Below are positions 23,676-38,100 of a stretch of 64,000 bases of DNA, piece after piece. The stretch's first letter is position 1; each line of letters opens with the position of its first letter. The notes beneath the pieces are model-generated. The model made no database searches. It worked only from the letters and a program-made list of their open reading frames with translations, and was not told where the DNA came from. A program made the position numbers and the translations under genes. Origin of the DNA: Nemopilema nomurai. Taxonomy: Eukaryota; Cnidaria; Scyphozoa; Rhizostomeae; Rhizostomatidae. The stretch lies in the NCBI GenBank assembly GCA_003864495.1, contig ML133426.1:1426001-1490000 (forward strand). Direction: 5' to 3'.

Positions 23676-26600
23676 TCAGCTTGCTACGTCATGTTGAAAG
23701 ACGGATGCGAAGAATTCCGGTGCGTTTGATTCCTGAGAGAAGTTCTTGATGATTTCCTGAATCTTGATTTTTCTGCATGTATGAGGGGGTGAATAGCTGT
23801 GAAGAAAACGGAACGAAGATTAGAAAATAGATTAGAAAACAAAGATTAAAAATAGATCAGAAATCAAAGATTAGAAAATAGAAAGAGGTAAGGAAAAATT
23901 GAAATAGAATAGAAATAGAGTAGAAAAAACAGGGGCAACTCTTAAATTTTTTTATAATAGTCATTTCTAAATTTTTGCAAAGTAACAGCAATAATCAATG
24001 TCTAACAATATGGGGAAAAAAGCACTTCGAAGCCCAAGGGACCCCTTTAAAAACAATTTAAAAGTGAGGCCTTAGAAGAAAGGCCGATGACACAAATGTA
24101 AACAAGCAAATTACTAGGTTAACTAGATGTCATACATAACAAGTAGTCGATTGAATGAAACTATATAATTGTTAATGGCGCATATTTATGGCAACCGCTA
24201 GTACAAGAATGACACCTGCAAGAATTAAAACCATGTCCCCTATTCAAGTACCCTTCGAGAAATAACTTGTACCTTATGTGACATCATGCAGAAAAAGATG
24301 TGAAATTAAATACAATTTGAATCAGTAGGAAATAGAATGGTTAGAGGGGGTGGACGCACTTGTCTATGTCCAAACGTCTTCTTCGACAGAAATTGATGGC
24401 GGTGCTTCGGACCATGCTCCCCAGAACCCTTCGACTAACTACCATGCCGTCGACCAAGGGACCGCCAACAGATGTTCTGCAAAGAATCGCAAAATATTTC
24501 AGTAATGGCCAAAGCTCAGCAGATATTAAATCCTACTAGCAAAAATAAAAAGTGTTTGCCACAAATACGGTATGCAATATAGAGCCTTGGTCTTCTTTGA
24601 TTAAGAACTTTCCAGCAGATATTAATTTAGTCAAAAGTGATAAGGGTGTGTACAACAATGAAGTATGATTGCTGATAGTGTTAAAATAATGCGTAGATGA
24701 ACAGCAGCTGAGTTTAAAGACACCACGCAGTCCACGTTGAAAAGCTACTGTCAAGTTCCCAGCAGTGGTAGATCGTACAGTGACTACGTATTATATGACA
24801 TCTTTTGATATGCATCGCAATGAACATCCGAGAAAAACCTCTCTGGAACGATTCGTGAACAACACGAAAGCAGCTTCAGTAGTTAACATATAATTTTAAT
24901 CAACAAAACATAACTTTCTAAAATAACTGAAAATCAAACTTGATGATTCTTAAAATCTGAGGTAAATGAGGTTCAAATATGGATGCGCTTCTCTAATATA
25001 TTGATAAATTACACAAATGTAGCAAAAGAGTAAAGAAAACATCGAATGTCAACTTCTGGTTGCCTCTTCAGCGCTTTCACAAAAAATAGGCAGGCTTGGA
25101 GTGGAGTACTCTCACTTCTATCTGACTTATTCAACAAGGAATGGCTCCCAGAATAGGTGTGAAGAGTACCGAGATTTTATGAGGCCGGCAAATTAGAGTA
25201 TTTATCAAATGGACAGTCAAACAATAATAACGAAGCTATAACTTTTAATGTGAGTGATGCCATTGCAGTTCCGGAATGTATCAAACGATTAGGGACGACC
25301 TTTTGCAAACAGCAGTTGTTGTTGTACTTTGCGATTCAATTGCATTACAGGCACAATTTACTATGAATTCGAAAAGGCTTTTCGCTTCAGAAACGATCCC
25401 CTTTCGGTATACCTCCGTACAGCAAGATCAACAGGTCGATATTGATAAACAAGGAGATGGACATGTCTAAGCCAATGTTAGTGGGTATTTAATTTTCAAA
25501 GAGCTCTCTAAATCCTCTATTTACAATATAAATAATGCTTGAGAAACATGCAGAACAAAGATATGAGCTGACAATTCGCGATACTCAGATAAGACTATGT
25601 TTGGGAGTAAAAGGGAGGAGAAGGGGAGAAGGAGAAGGGAAAAGATGACGAGGTAAAAGAGGCAAGGTTTCTAAAATGACATCTGAGTTCATTGAACAGT
25701 AACTAAGGGCGATATCACTTTTGCTCAGCTGACAACTTACAATTCTAAAAGACAATTAGAAGTTTTGAAAGTCCCCTTCTGATGGACAATTCGCCCATTC
25801 CTTGATGTTTCAGTCCCTACCATTGGGAACGTTTTGGCATGGGCTCGACAGTATGAGAGCAGCAAAGAATGGAGAAAAAATTAGGCCAAACGCTCCTTGC
25901 ATAACCTACCCATACTCTGTTTTGATTTTGATTCTGTACAGTCCTGTTTTTAACGGGTGGACGAAGATGGTGCAGATTTCCTTCTCTGGGACTCTACTTG
26001 GGGCGTTGGAGAACTGGCCACACTGCACGCCCTCCAGATTTCCCAGCACATCCAAGGCGCGGAAGTGCGCATGGTCGCTGAAGTCCTGCAGCCAGGCAAC
26101 AATGACTTGTGTTTCCGACGAGCTTGAATGTCCGCGGGTCTTCGAGTCCGGTTGGTTCGTGCTTACGTCTTGCGTTGCCTGCTTCCGCAGTATCTTGGCT
26201 TCAGAACGCAATATAGAGACATGTCTTGAGATATAAGATTATTGACTCTTTATTAAGTTACAGAGAATTACTCCATGCTCCATCAGCCCATGCTTTCTTC
26301 AAGCTAATTTCACCTAACTTTGGACTAACTTAGGACTGTTTATGCAATGATCAATCAATCTATACTTATTAGGAATAATTATGTCTATCAACCTGTACTT
26401 AGTAGGAATAGCAGAGGTACCCCCTATGTCGTCATTGCATTTCTCAAAAGCATATAAGCTACATGTTAGTCAGCCCTAACAAGACTTAGAAACCTACTAT
26501 TCACACCTCCAGACGGGTCTGATAATTGCCGGACCAGCCTCTTTGTGGTAACACCTTCATCTGGCACCTCCTCGCTTTCGGATCTCTGAAAAGTCGTGCG

Positions 26601-29186
26601 AGTGGGGGATGGAGAATCTTTTTCGTCGCTTTGCAGCCTCGGAGTCAGGAATTCAGGTGATTCTGCCTGGGTTTATTAAACAAAAATTGCTTGTAAGGCT
26701 ATTACTCACAAACAAAATCGAAAAAGGGATACTTTCTTAAGTTGAAGCATTTTTTGAACTTGTAAATCTCTGTGTAAGAAGGTCGTATAGTTGAGTTCTA
26801 CTAAACAAAGTACGCTTCCCAAATACTGCACTTTCGCTTCTAAACCTCACCGTATGACGGTTAGAATTTTTCAACTTTTAAATTCGATTGGATAGCGATG
26901 GCCGGTTTCTGCCACTTCTACTCATAAGAACAAAAACAGTGCCCAGTAGTGTTTCTTAAAAAAACCGCATGAGACAAATTCAATATCTCAGGGCGAAAAC
27001 GATTCCACAAAAATGCAAAACGCTAGTCTCTCCCATTCATCAATTAGGTTTGAATCTAATTTGGTAATGGGCTAAGGCTCTACCTTTTTGACATTCAAAG
27101 CAGGAACCAAGATCGCCAATTCTGTTGTCACATCTGCGTAATACAGTATCTGTCCTCCCGTGACTTCTATAATGGTATGAAACATTCTTAGCATGCAATC
27201 TAGAAAGTGGATTGGCCTAACCTGGATTGGACAATGAAATTATTGTCAGTTACAGCGCAGGCTTCTAGCCTTGCGCTGGCTTAAACTTTTACGTTACCAC
27301 TGCCTACTAAAAAAACCACAGCAATTTTGGCAAAATTGACCCAACTTTAGCCCTGAAAGCCAGTTCAACTTTACTTTGCTCTTCTCATGAGCGACTCCTG
27401 TTTAGATGCAGACGTCGCAAGCAGATTTGACAACAAACAAACTTTACAAATGTAGAAGCTTCAAAGGATACTAAAGAGCTCTACAGGTTATTTTAAGCTC
27501 ACTTCAAAATGTTCTCAAGCGACAAAAATGTGTCGTTTCGTCAATCAGACACTTCTGTGTCACTCCGAGCAATGTATAATCGGTATTTGTCAATAAATTA
27601 CTTCATCTATCCACCCACGTACTAGCAAATCCATTTGTTTACTCATTCGTTACCTCATTTATTCACTCTTTTGCTGCCAAGGAAACTAATTCTTGAGCTG
27701 AAAGAACTCTAAAGAAACGATGATTGCAAAAATTCAGCAAGGCCCACATAATTTTCTGCGGTAGATTATCGGCAAGTTACCGACTAACAGAATTAATGAT
27801 AACAAAATCAAGCCGTGCCCACGAATGGCGACAAACGAACCTTCATTTTCATCAAGCTGGACCAACTGCTGTTTGGTTAACCAACTCGTACCCGGGTCTC
27901 CAGTCCAGCCAGGGTGGCTACCGACAGTTACAGGCCAGCCCAAAGACATGATAAATTCCAGGAAATGCTCGTCTTCCGAGGTAATCTATCAAAAACAAAC
28001 AGCAAAAATCAGCATCAATGTTTATCCATCATTTAAATTTGCATCAGGCTACCAAAATAGCGATGCAACACAAGCAGTAACCACTTCAGACAAAATACAA
28101 TGTCTGTTGAATTTCACAGGTAACTTTGAATGTGCTATTGCAGAATTATGCAGCACCTCAAAGACAGTTCCTTTGGTAACTTCTAGAAGCCTAGATGATA
28201 TAGGGTTTCCTGTTACGAAAGCTGCGTCGTTTTTAAAACCTACCAAAACACAGTCGAGAATTGAAACCTAGCTACTTTGCTTTGCAAGAGCATCTTGTCG
28301 AAAAAATTTTATTAACAAACTGCGAAAGTAACATTAACAAATACTGAAAAAGAAGAAAACATAATAATAATGACTTAAGAAACGCTTGGTTGTTTTTTCT
28401 CGGTGAAGAAACAACGCTGGCCCCTTTTTTTAGTTCTTGAAGTTTAAAAGGCAGTATGCCGTTATGATGCGGAGAACTGAGACATTGATCAGAACTGAGA
28501 CGAGGAGAGTTTTCTTCTTATTTTATATGCTTTTGAAACAGGAGGATCGTGAGAAAATCTTCGGCTAGAGTGATTCTGATCCTCCGTTCCGGAACAGGTT
28601 GTTCCGGTCGGCAATGGCCGGTCTGAGTCTCTTAGGGTAAGGTGCATGCAATAGAATCAGAAGTCAAACATTCTACAATCAGCGAGAATATACCTCGTTC
28701 TTTATAACATCTTCCCAATCTGTTTGGTCCTTTCTCACCATGAACACGTACATCTTGTCATAGGTTCTGCAAGACATTCTGTCCAGGGATCTTAAGGCGT
28801 TCTGGAACGTTTCGTCCTCGCATTTCAATCGCTGTAGTCTTGCAAAAGGACGGTTTGACTTCTTCTACATAAGATTCAAAATAAGAGTAGCTCAGATTAT
28901 TCTAACAAACACGCGTCAAAAAATATTAAATACATATACAATTAACGTAAAAAATGACGAAATTACTAAAATATCAAAACTAAGGCGCTCTGAAAATCTC
29001 GATTGGTTGTAATTGTAACTGAGTGAAAGTTGTTAGCAGTAAGAAAGGAACCATTCATTTAGCCAGATGAGAATTCAGTAGATTTATGTGGAATCAGTTT
29101 AAGAGAGCCATACCTCAATACCACTTAGGTTCAGCATACCCAAGTGGGACAAGTACAGTCTTGCTGCTCTGAAGTCGGTCTCAGGG
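23676..29186 (-). other. RALGAPB: RALGAPB exons 18-25: Rap/Ran-GAP-like C-terminus
   Basis: Exons: 29114-29186, 28694-28864, 27841-27985, 27084-27166, 26507-26666, 25910-26198, 24360-24476 and 23676-23796. They encode about 385 residues. Exon 20 has the diagnostic [20 protein letters not shown]. Exon 22 is a Ser/Pro-rich linker ([16 protein letters not shown]) that looks like a phosphorylation region. Exon 24 has [14 protein letters not shown] and exon 25 [15 protein letters not shown] before the TGA. In this family the beta subunit is not itself the active GAP; that statement is family knowledge. Confidence 0.92.
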
Positions 29187-32100
29187 CTGCAAGGAACAAC
29201 AGAAAAATGAGGAAAAAATCACAAGAAAATGAGCATGTTTGCTCGTAGAACTTAAAATGGAATATAACGATATAACCTGCCAAATGTTTTTTTACTTAGC
29301 CTGAGACGAAATGGTCGAGTTCAAATCAGACTGCTTCACCAAAATGCAGAATGAATTATAATGAAAGACATAATGAAGGAACAGCGATTGCAATATTATG
29401 CACGTGTATAGTGCAAAGGAGAAACATTGTCAGAAGAACCTCTAAAGAGAGGTAAACAGGGAAGGCCACCATAAAGATAAACTGGAAAGAAAAAATGCAA
29501 ATCTACGCAGGCGGTCCTGTATAAGATGCATAAAAGATTGTGATAAATAGGGAGCCCTAGTGAAGGGGAAGAGGGCAAAGATTCAGGGGGATGGTGCGAC
29601 AAAGGAGAAGCAGAGTGTTTTTCGATTCTGCTCGCATATCATCGATCTCTGAAACTTTATCCAGGGTTGTATCAAAACATTACAGCATAAACGCATAAAT
29701 GTTTCTTGCAGTAGCGGTATACAGTGAGAATAATAATATACTATTGGTGAGAGTAAGACTACAGAATGAAAAACGAAAGCAATTGCTAGATCAACACACG
29801 TGGGCTGTTTCTCTTCTCTGCACATCAACAAAGTGCCAGATGCTGCGTTTTTCGTCTCCAACTCTAGCTGCTCCTGCATTTTGCATGAAAAGAACAACAC
29901 AAATAATCAGCTCCTTGCCATTATGTCATTTCTATGCATTATGGCATTGAGCTGGACACCATATACGAGGCTGCCATGGCAAGGAGGCTTGATGGCACGT
30001 AAATGAACGTGTTTAGCAGCTAAAGCAAAGGCTACAAAGAGTGGTTTTAGTAGAATGACAACTACAATAATATTTTGGCCATGAATTTGCACCAACTAAA
30101 ATATGACAGTTAAGCCTGTTGCTCTGAAAATGAAATTCCCATTGAATACAAGGGCTTTTGCGAAATAGATGAACCCATTTGTGGTCATCTCTCTATTCGT
30201 GAAGGGTGCAATTGCTCAAGCATTAGCCAAATGCAAACCTGAGCTTGAATGATCTCTTTCATTTGGTCTTGTAATTCATTCAGATTTTCCTCCAAAACGT
30301 CATCAATGCTTGGAATGCTGTATTCACTGGTGAAAATCAATATTGGAAGACAACGTTAATTTTCAACAACGTGATACCAAATTTTAATTACTACGAGCAG
30401 AAAGGACGAGGCAGGAAAAAAATTTGGATTGAGTAGCCATGAAAAAGCAGTGAGTGTCACAAGCAACAGGATTCTTTATGAAGAATTATAGAGAGTGCGG
30501 AAAAATAAGTGACGTGAGCGAGATTCGAACTCAAGACCTTTCCCCTTTCTCTTCTACCCTATCCAGTGTTGGGGCTGCGATGACCCTCCTGGTGTGGGTA
30601 GTCCTCTCTCGCTCAACAGGTCCTGATGGCTCCCTGTGCAATCGGTTAAAGAGAGGGGCAGTGCGGATAAATGGCTTGGCTTCGAGTGCTGGCTTGAAGG
30701 CATGACCCGATAGCTCAACGGTAGAGCACTTGGCGTACAAAGTCAGGGGTCGTGAGTTCGAGTCCCGCTCGGGTCGGTAATCTTTCCGCACTCTTTACGA
30801 GAATAAGCAGTGAGTAGCAATTTCAAAAGAAACAGTGCGACTGAAGCCTGGCATAACAACTGAAGCCTAGCTGTGCCAATAGCTGAATACATACGCATTC
30901 ACTTTATCAACACCATCCACCGCCTCCGGGTAGCATCTCTGGTTGGCGACCGGCGGTTGCTGCTCTACTTCGATTGGCTCGGGCCGGGCCGGTTCGTTGC
31001 GGTACGCGAAAGCAACAGCCTAGATGCGCAACGAAACAGAAAACGTACAGAAAACCATATAGTTAGCAGGGTAATATAGTATAAGTGATAGAGCAATGAA
31101 TAAAATAGAGCAATGGATTTTTGAAATGAAATGCCGTTTCGTACTCGAGTACTTCAAAATAGCACGGTACTGCGGCAACATCAGCAACTGGCCATTTATT
31201 TGCTCAGTCCTAAGGACATAAACGAACCACGGTCGTAGTTGCACTCCTGGTTATGCTCGGTGGACTTCCAACAAGGACATGAAAACAAGAATTAGTGTCC
31301 TAATTTGATTATTGGCTAACATCAAATATCCTAGCAATTACATTGCCAGGCCCAATAACAGTATTTCCTGCAAAGCACCTTGTGCCTCGAGACAAATTAA
31401 TTATATTCAGCGGCTTTTAGTGAATTTATAGAATTTATGGAGCCGTCACCTGCTTCGACCTTGCAAAGAATCGTAGCTGCATCACGCTGGCGGTCTTTCC
31501 TGTTGGTCCGCGAATAATACTGGAGACGGACGGCAACTCGCCTGCAGAAGGCAACATTGTTGTTAAAAACATGGCAGATTAATAATAAAAATAAATTCTA
31601 TAACTTTATCAGATCTGCAAAGCTTGAAAATTTTTTGCTACACAAATTTCGTTCTTAAACACCAAAATGATCTTTCGCTTGTGCCGATGTAACAAGATCG
31701 AGCAGATAATATATCCAAGTGATGTGTTCATCAAATGTCATTTATCCTCAAGCAGAATGTTGCTTCAGTATTTCTTGGCAGCTGTGCTTGTACGCGGGGC
31801 TTCAAATGCTACAGGAACTTTTAATTCAACATTTAGTTGATCTGGTTCAACATAGATGGTAAGGGGCTCTGTATGACCCATTATTGTAACAAAATGTATA
31901 CTAGGCCCTAAGGCCCACTAGGTCACTGGTCTTCGTAAGACAACAAAAGACGTGGCCACACACCAATGTTCTTGTGATTACTGAGTGGGGGCATAAAGGG
32001 AATAATCACGTGAACAGACCACACATCATTAGATAGAGTTGGAATATCTGGCCTAATTTTGTCTGCTTATATGCCGTTATTTTTATCAACGCATAAGGTC

Positions 32101-35100
32101 TTCCGATAAACGTGGCAGGCTAGAATAGTGATGTACTCGAAATGAATAGAACGCTACAACATTGAGTGTATGACTTATTGCTCAAAATCCCTCTAGGCCC
32201 CTTTCCAGAAGTAAAGAATGCCTTAATTACCTAGCGATCTGTCGACGGTGTCTTCAAGGATACCAGCAATGCAAGAGCCATCAATGGCGTAGTAGAGAAA
32301 CTAAAAAAACACTTTTGCATGTATACGTCATATTTACATTTTTGAAAAAATGCAACAGACAGAGAAAAAATAATGTAGACAGTTGATTTGGCAGAAGGGG
32401 GAGAAAGCCAATTGAGCATAATTGATGTGACTGTCTCGGATTTGCTTGAGCAATTAGCTGCTTTTTGAGAACTCAAAATTTAATGAACAGTAAACAAAAA
32501 GATTTTAGGGGCTACGGTGTGTTCAGTATAAGGCTTTTTAATTTCGTATAGTCAAAATACGTTAAAAAAACTCTGGGCCATGTGGTTGAATAAAATTTTC
32601 AAAAACAATCAACAAAAAGCAATAGGATCAGACGGAAGAATGAAATCAGCAATGTGTAATGAGGCCAGAAGGTAAAGATTTGAAAGCCTCACTTTTCTGC
32701 CGTCTTTCTTGAGAGAATGCTGAATCAGCGACTCTTCGTCGACAAGGGTAGATAATGAGTCGGGCCCTGAGGGATTCGGAAAGGCACCCTGAAAAGATGA
32801 ACGTAGTTATTTGTTGACATGAAATTTATAAAAACCAATATGTATTATTATGATAAATTGTCAGCATTTAGCCGGTACTTCAAGCATGGTTTGTCAGGTC
32901 ATCAATGGCCTTATTATTTCCCTGCACCTGTAGATCTCACTAGGTACCTTGATCCTTATCAGAGGGGATGGAACTTCGATCCTTTTGAAAAATGGATAGA
33001 GAGAAAATCCATTTCAAAGGTGGTAGTACAGAGCATTTTCAATACCTTCATCATTACCTATTACAGGGCCTCCGCAGATATAAAAAGGGATGCATCAAAG
33101 TTTGATACAAAAGAAATACAAAAAATATTATAAAAAACTTGTTAGAAACTTCGAAAAGATACTATTTGCCATAAATTGGGGATCATGAGTATATGCCAAC
33201 CCCTTGTTTTGGAGGCCCTGTATTGCGTTTCAGTACCGTGTACAAGAGCCTCGGATGTTTTACAGAAGCGCTAGAAATATTGCACGAATTGGTATCGTAG
33301 CTCGCTCGGGGCGTGGAGGTTGTCGGGTGTGCGTGTCAAAAAAGATGCACAAAGAAAGATCTCTTCTTTGTGGTGATGATGACTCAAAAATGATGGCTTG
33401 CAGCAGTAGAAAGAAACGAGGACAATTGACTACCGTTTTCTCCATGATAAATGACAGGACGCATTCTGCCGCTTCTCTGACCCGTAATGACACGGGCTTC
33501 AATTCCTTTGCACCTGGTAGCCAGAAAATAACATCGATTCAAACAACCCAAAAACGTAAATACAATGTTTAAATAGCAGCACAGTGATGTCATTCTGCAG
33601 AGAAAATATCCATGGAACAATAAAGCATAGATCTACGTGCTTTTAAAATCCATGCGGTAAATTAAGCTGTCTAGCATGCTGTTATAAAAAGAAATCCCCG
33701 TTGAGGTTTGCCAATGAAAACAGGTTATGGAAGTAGAGAGCTGTATCACAGTACGTCACAAAAGTCTGTGCAGAATTCCAGCAAGTGAAACATTCAGTTT
33801 TTGAACCAACAGATGTGTAGGGCTTGACATTTTACGAACACAACGGTGCTGTCGTTATTTAAGATTGGGACGCCAGAGAACTTAACAATGAAAAACATCA
33901 CGAGAATTTACACTAGAATCAAGACATAAGCTACCTTTCAAAACAAAATTTCCCTCAGCTCCAGGCAGCTAAAAGTAAATGGCAGCATTAGACACCATTC
34001 GAATGATTGAAAAGATGCAACATTGAAAAGTTCCTTCACAAAATCAATTTTTCTATTCTATTTGACTTTCTTGTCGTAGCACTTTGAATATTAAGAAAAC
34101 GCATGTGAATGTTCTCATATCACATTCTAGTTATTCTATCAGATTTTTAACGTCAATTCTTTAAAACTGATAAATGCAGGTAATCTATTTAGTGACCACA
34201 AGCTCAAACAGGAAGCCTGCCTTCGATTTCATGCCTGATATCCCGAGTTCTACCACTTCCAGTACGGCCATAAGACACAGCTGCAACGAAAGGATATAGT
34301 TATAGGTAAAAGGAGGAATAACTTTTGGAAAAACTAAAATGATTAGTATAAGCCCTAGTTTTCTACAGTTATGTTTGTACATATTGGGTTCAAAAAATTT
34401 CCCCCTAAAAAAAACAAAAACTCGCTAAAAATGGTCACATTGGGAAACATTAACACAAAAGTGCCATGATGGACAAAAGAGGGAAGAATAAAGCAAGAAG
34501 CATTCTTGAAAGCTGATACTTTAATCAAAAGCAAAATTGATAATATCGATTATTATATTCGAAGACATTACCTCGTCATCAAGCAGCCAATGATGATTCA
34601 AAATCCATTGTGACAAGCAATTGAAAGCAGCTACGATTATCGAATGCAAATCTCGCACATGAAATGGGGCTGGTTTGTTAGCTTGAAACTCGATGTAAGT
34701 ACATATCCACTTGAGACACTCCTTCGATTCATCCGCATCTAAAACGACAATAGGGCAGCTTTAAATCAATGACAAGTCGAATTTATGACTACTAGCACAC
34801 TGGCTAAAAAACAAAAATGAAACTTCGCAGAGGTCCCTCTTTCTGAACGAGACAAGTAGGGGCATGAAACAGCATTTGCTGGCATACAGCAACCTATGTA
34901 GGGGTGTGAAAGTTTCCGGCAGTGTTTTCAGATAGGGAAGTGAATATGGCAAAGAAAGCAGGAACCGCCCTGAAATCTTTCCCGACGTACCAATGAACTT
35001 GGCGTCGAGTCGTGCCAGGTCGGCAAGCAGCTCCAGTGCAGTCAGAGTGACATTCATGTCGGATCGCCACTCGGTGGAGAACATCAACTTCTGGCGCAGA

Positions 35101-38100
35101 AATGGCACCAGGTAAAAAAACAGTCCCTTGGTAGTAGATAAATCTGGAATTAAAAGGGATATATTAATGGCATACAGCTTATCAAACCGATTAGAAGCAA
35201 CTGATACCAATTGAAGGAAAAATGTTTGAAAAAATCTAAAATTATTTTGGTTCAGAAAATGAAAATGCAACATTGTGAAACTTGCAAAGCAGCAGAACGA
35301 AAAAAAACTTTCTTAAAAAGTAGAATGCACCAAACGCTTAATTCCATCTTCAAAAATCAAACATGTAAATATATTCTGACATATGATTAACAGATGGGAA
35401 GTCAAATAAACTCTGTTATTGAGCATGACAAGGTAGCAATGTGTATGTATAAGCCAAAAAAAACCTTTTGCATCACCGATGGATCCAACCTCCATCTTTT
35501 CGTCATCATCTTTAGTTTCTTTGACATCACTTTTGCGTGTTGCCTCGGCTTCCTTATCGCCATTGCCTTGTCCTCTTGAAAAACTGATGACAGTTTGGGA
35601 ACGTTGAATCCACGAGTCTTTCCCATACTCCAGTGCTATTCTTGGACCAGTACTTACGGATTGGTTTGTGATAGACTTGGTCTCAACAGCCACTGTGTCT
35701 TGTACCAGCAACATTACACCTACCATGCGCAATAAATCATAGTGATAAGTAATAGCTTTAATTTTCAAAATATATTAAGGTTAAAAAATAAACTTTCAGG
35801 TAAAGCCCTCGTAGGGCTAGCCCTTAAGGAAGACGAATTACCAATAATTTCCACACCTAATAAATATAACAATATAATGAACTTATTTGAAATACTACAT
35901 AAATTTAAAATTGGGATGAGAGACAGGTGTGATAACATACCTCCAAGAAGCATCTGAATGTTGACAGGGTCTGTTTCAACATCAAGAGCATGTAACATCA
36001 ACGCAGTCAAGCGAGGTTTAAGTGATAGAAAAGTGAGGCAATCAGTGGACTCTGTATTTGAACCATTTTCCCAAATTGCTACAAAAAGAATTAATTTTGT
36101 AAGTATGGCTACATCAATTAACACAAAGCATTGAGAATTTGAACTTTATTTGTACTTACAAAATTACATGAACCTTTCTCAAATGAAAGAATTTATTTGT
36201 CTAAATGTGATGAAATTATTACTTACGCTGTATAGTCAATGAAAGAAAGTGCAACGGCAGGCAAATCATTGAGAGCAACAGCTGAATGCTTGATCTCTTC
36301 AGCGAAACAGAAGGGTAATGATTTCTAAAGGGAGGCAAAAGAAATTGTTTGCTGTAATCTTAACTACACCTACGTAAACTCTACTTTTAAAAAATGCTAA
36401 CTGCAAAGAGTAAATTATACTTTAGCTGATGTGCATCCAGGGCTTTTACATACAGATAGAAAGATATTCAGACAGATATTCAGATATCCCTGGTACAGAA
36501 CTTCTCCCTCTAAAAGCAACAAAGTGCAAACGATTATGAATGAGTTATCTTTAAAACCACCCAAATATGTGACTTTCAGAACAATAGAAGGTTAACAGTG
36601 GATTCTTGTCCATGAAACTAAATTGTTTCGTTGTTATAAAATTCAGTATGCTTAGGTGATACCATCATCAAAAATAGAAACAACTATAAAAGAAACTTTG
36701 GGTACCCTAGATTCAGCTCTTTTTCTGGAACAGGCAATGTGATGTCTAATGCTGTGATAATGTGTGGTATAAGCACTTGCACTCCTTGCAAATCTATTCT
36801 CAAAATGTTTTCTGCACTCATTAGAATGCTGCTCAGGACATGTCCAGCAAAGGTCTGAAATTAGAAAGTTGAGCTGTCTTGTCAATGGTTAAACTCAAAT
36901 ACAAAAGTCAGTCATTTATCAGAATCTATATATGATATTATTATCCAAGACAACTATTAAAGCCAAAAGCATCCTTTAGAAATATAAAAAGGTTCATCAC
37001 AATGGCTAGAAAAAACAGAACTAGTTTTTGCCTACTTAAAAATGTTCATCTTCTAATTACAAAGATGGAAAGTGGCTCAGGTACAAGAGAGAGGAGCTAA
37101 CATTTATTGATTTCTTAAGATGGAATTAACCAATTAAAAGCATTAACAATTATTTTTCATGAATAAATTGCAGCATTTCTTTAAAAAAATGTTTCCAATT
37201 GAATGGCATAAAGAACGCCTTTTTGTAATCTCCACAAAATCAATTGCTAAGAAGCACAAAAGACAAAAGAAAAACCTAACCACTTTATAGCACAGCCCAA
37301 CAGCTAGACTTAAGTAAAATCTGCCAAGGTATACTGGCAGAATGTTTTCCCCTGCTCTCTGAGATGAGAATATATGACACAAAATTGCAAAGGCTTTAGC
37401 TCTTCCATGCTGGAATTCATCTTTCTTTGGTGTGAACCTAAACAAAATACAACAATAGAAATGTTACCAATTTCAAATGATGTACTAAACTTTAAAAAAA
37501 AAAAATACACTTGAGGGTTCAGGTTTATTGCTTTTCCAAGAATAGCACTTTTCTTAGTAGAAATATAATTATATTACAAACATCGTTTTCATTTCAAATT
37601 ACAAAGGCCTCAGAAAAAGTTTCAACTACTCAAAGTTAAGATTTTTTTATCAGTGTTCCAAAGTAACTGATTATGACGGTAGTCCACACATTAATTGAAA
37701 CTTTTGCAGGTCTATATTACATAAAAATGGTTGATGTGGTAAGCAAAAACTTGATATGAAAACAACCTACCCTTTTGACAATGAAGACATCGGCGACAGG
37801 AGTTCTTTTGCATGAAAAGCAAATGAAATCAATACTTTGTTCAAATCTACCCCAGATAACGTTGCATCAAAAAGCCATCCACCAAAGATGTGCAATATGC
37901 TATTAATAGCAGGACCAACATATCTTTTCTTAATTGCGATGTTTCCATTCTCAAATTCTGAGAAAGATTTATCCTCTGTTTCTGTTGGTGACAAGGGACC
38001 AGGGACAGTCAATATGGAAGTCAGCATGTCCAAGGATGTACTTGGTGAAAGTGTTTCCCCATTTTCGCCTTGGCCTTTTGACTTGTCAAAATTCTCTAGC

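Noticed and set aside
27825..28271. 148-codon plus-strand frame at RALGAPB exon 20
   Set aside because: Its first part is the antisense of the conserved Rap-GAP-like exon and the rest is intron sequence. No independent support.
30704..30776. A functional tRNA gene
   Set aside because: Acceptor and D arms look right, but the anticodon arm does not pair and the T stem has a mismatch. It also sits inside a repeated-end element, so a tRNA-derived repeat is the better reading.
30454..30791. Arg/Ser-rich frames on both strands in RALGAPB intron 15
   Set aside because: They lie inside the palindromic tRNA-like element. Such translations are typical of repeats, not genes.
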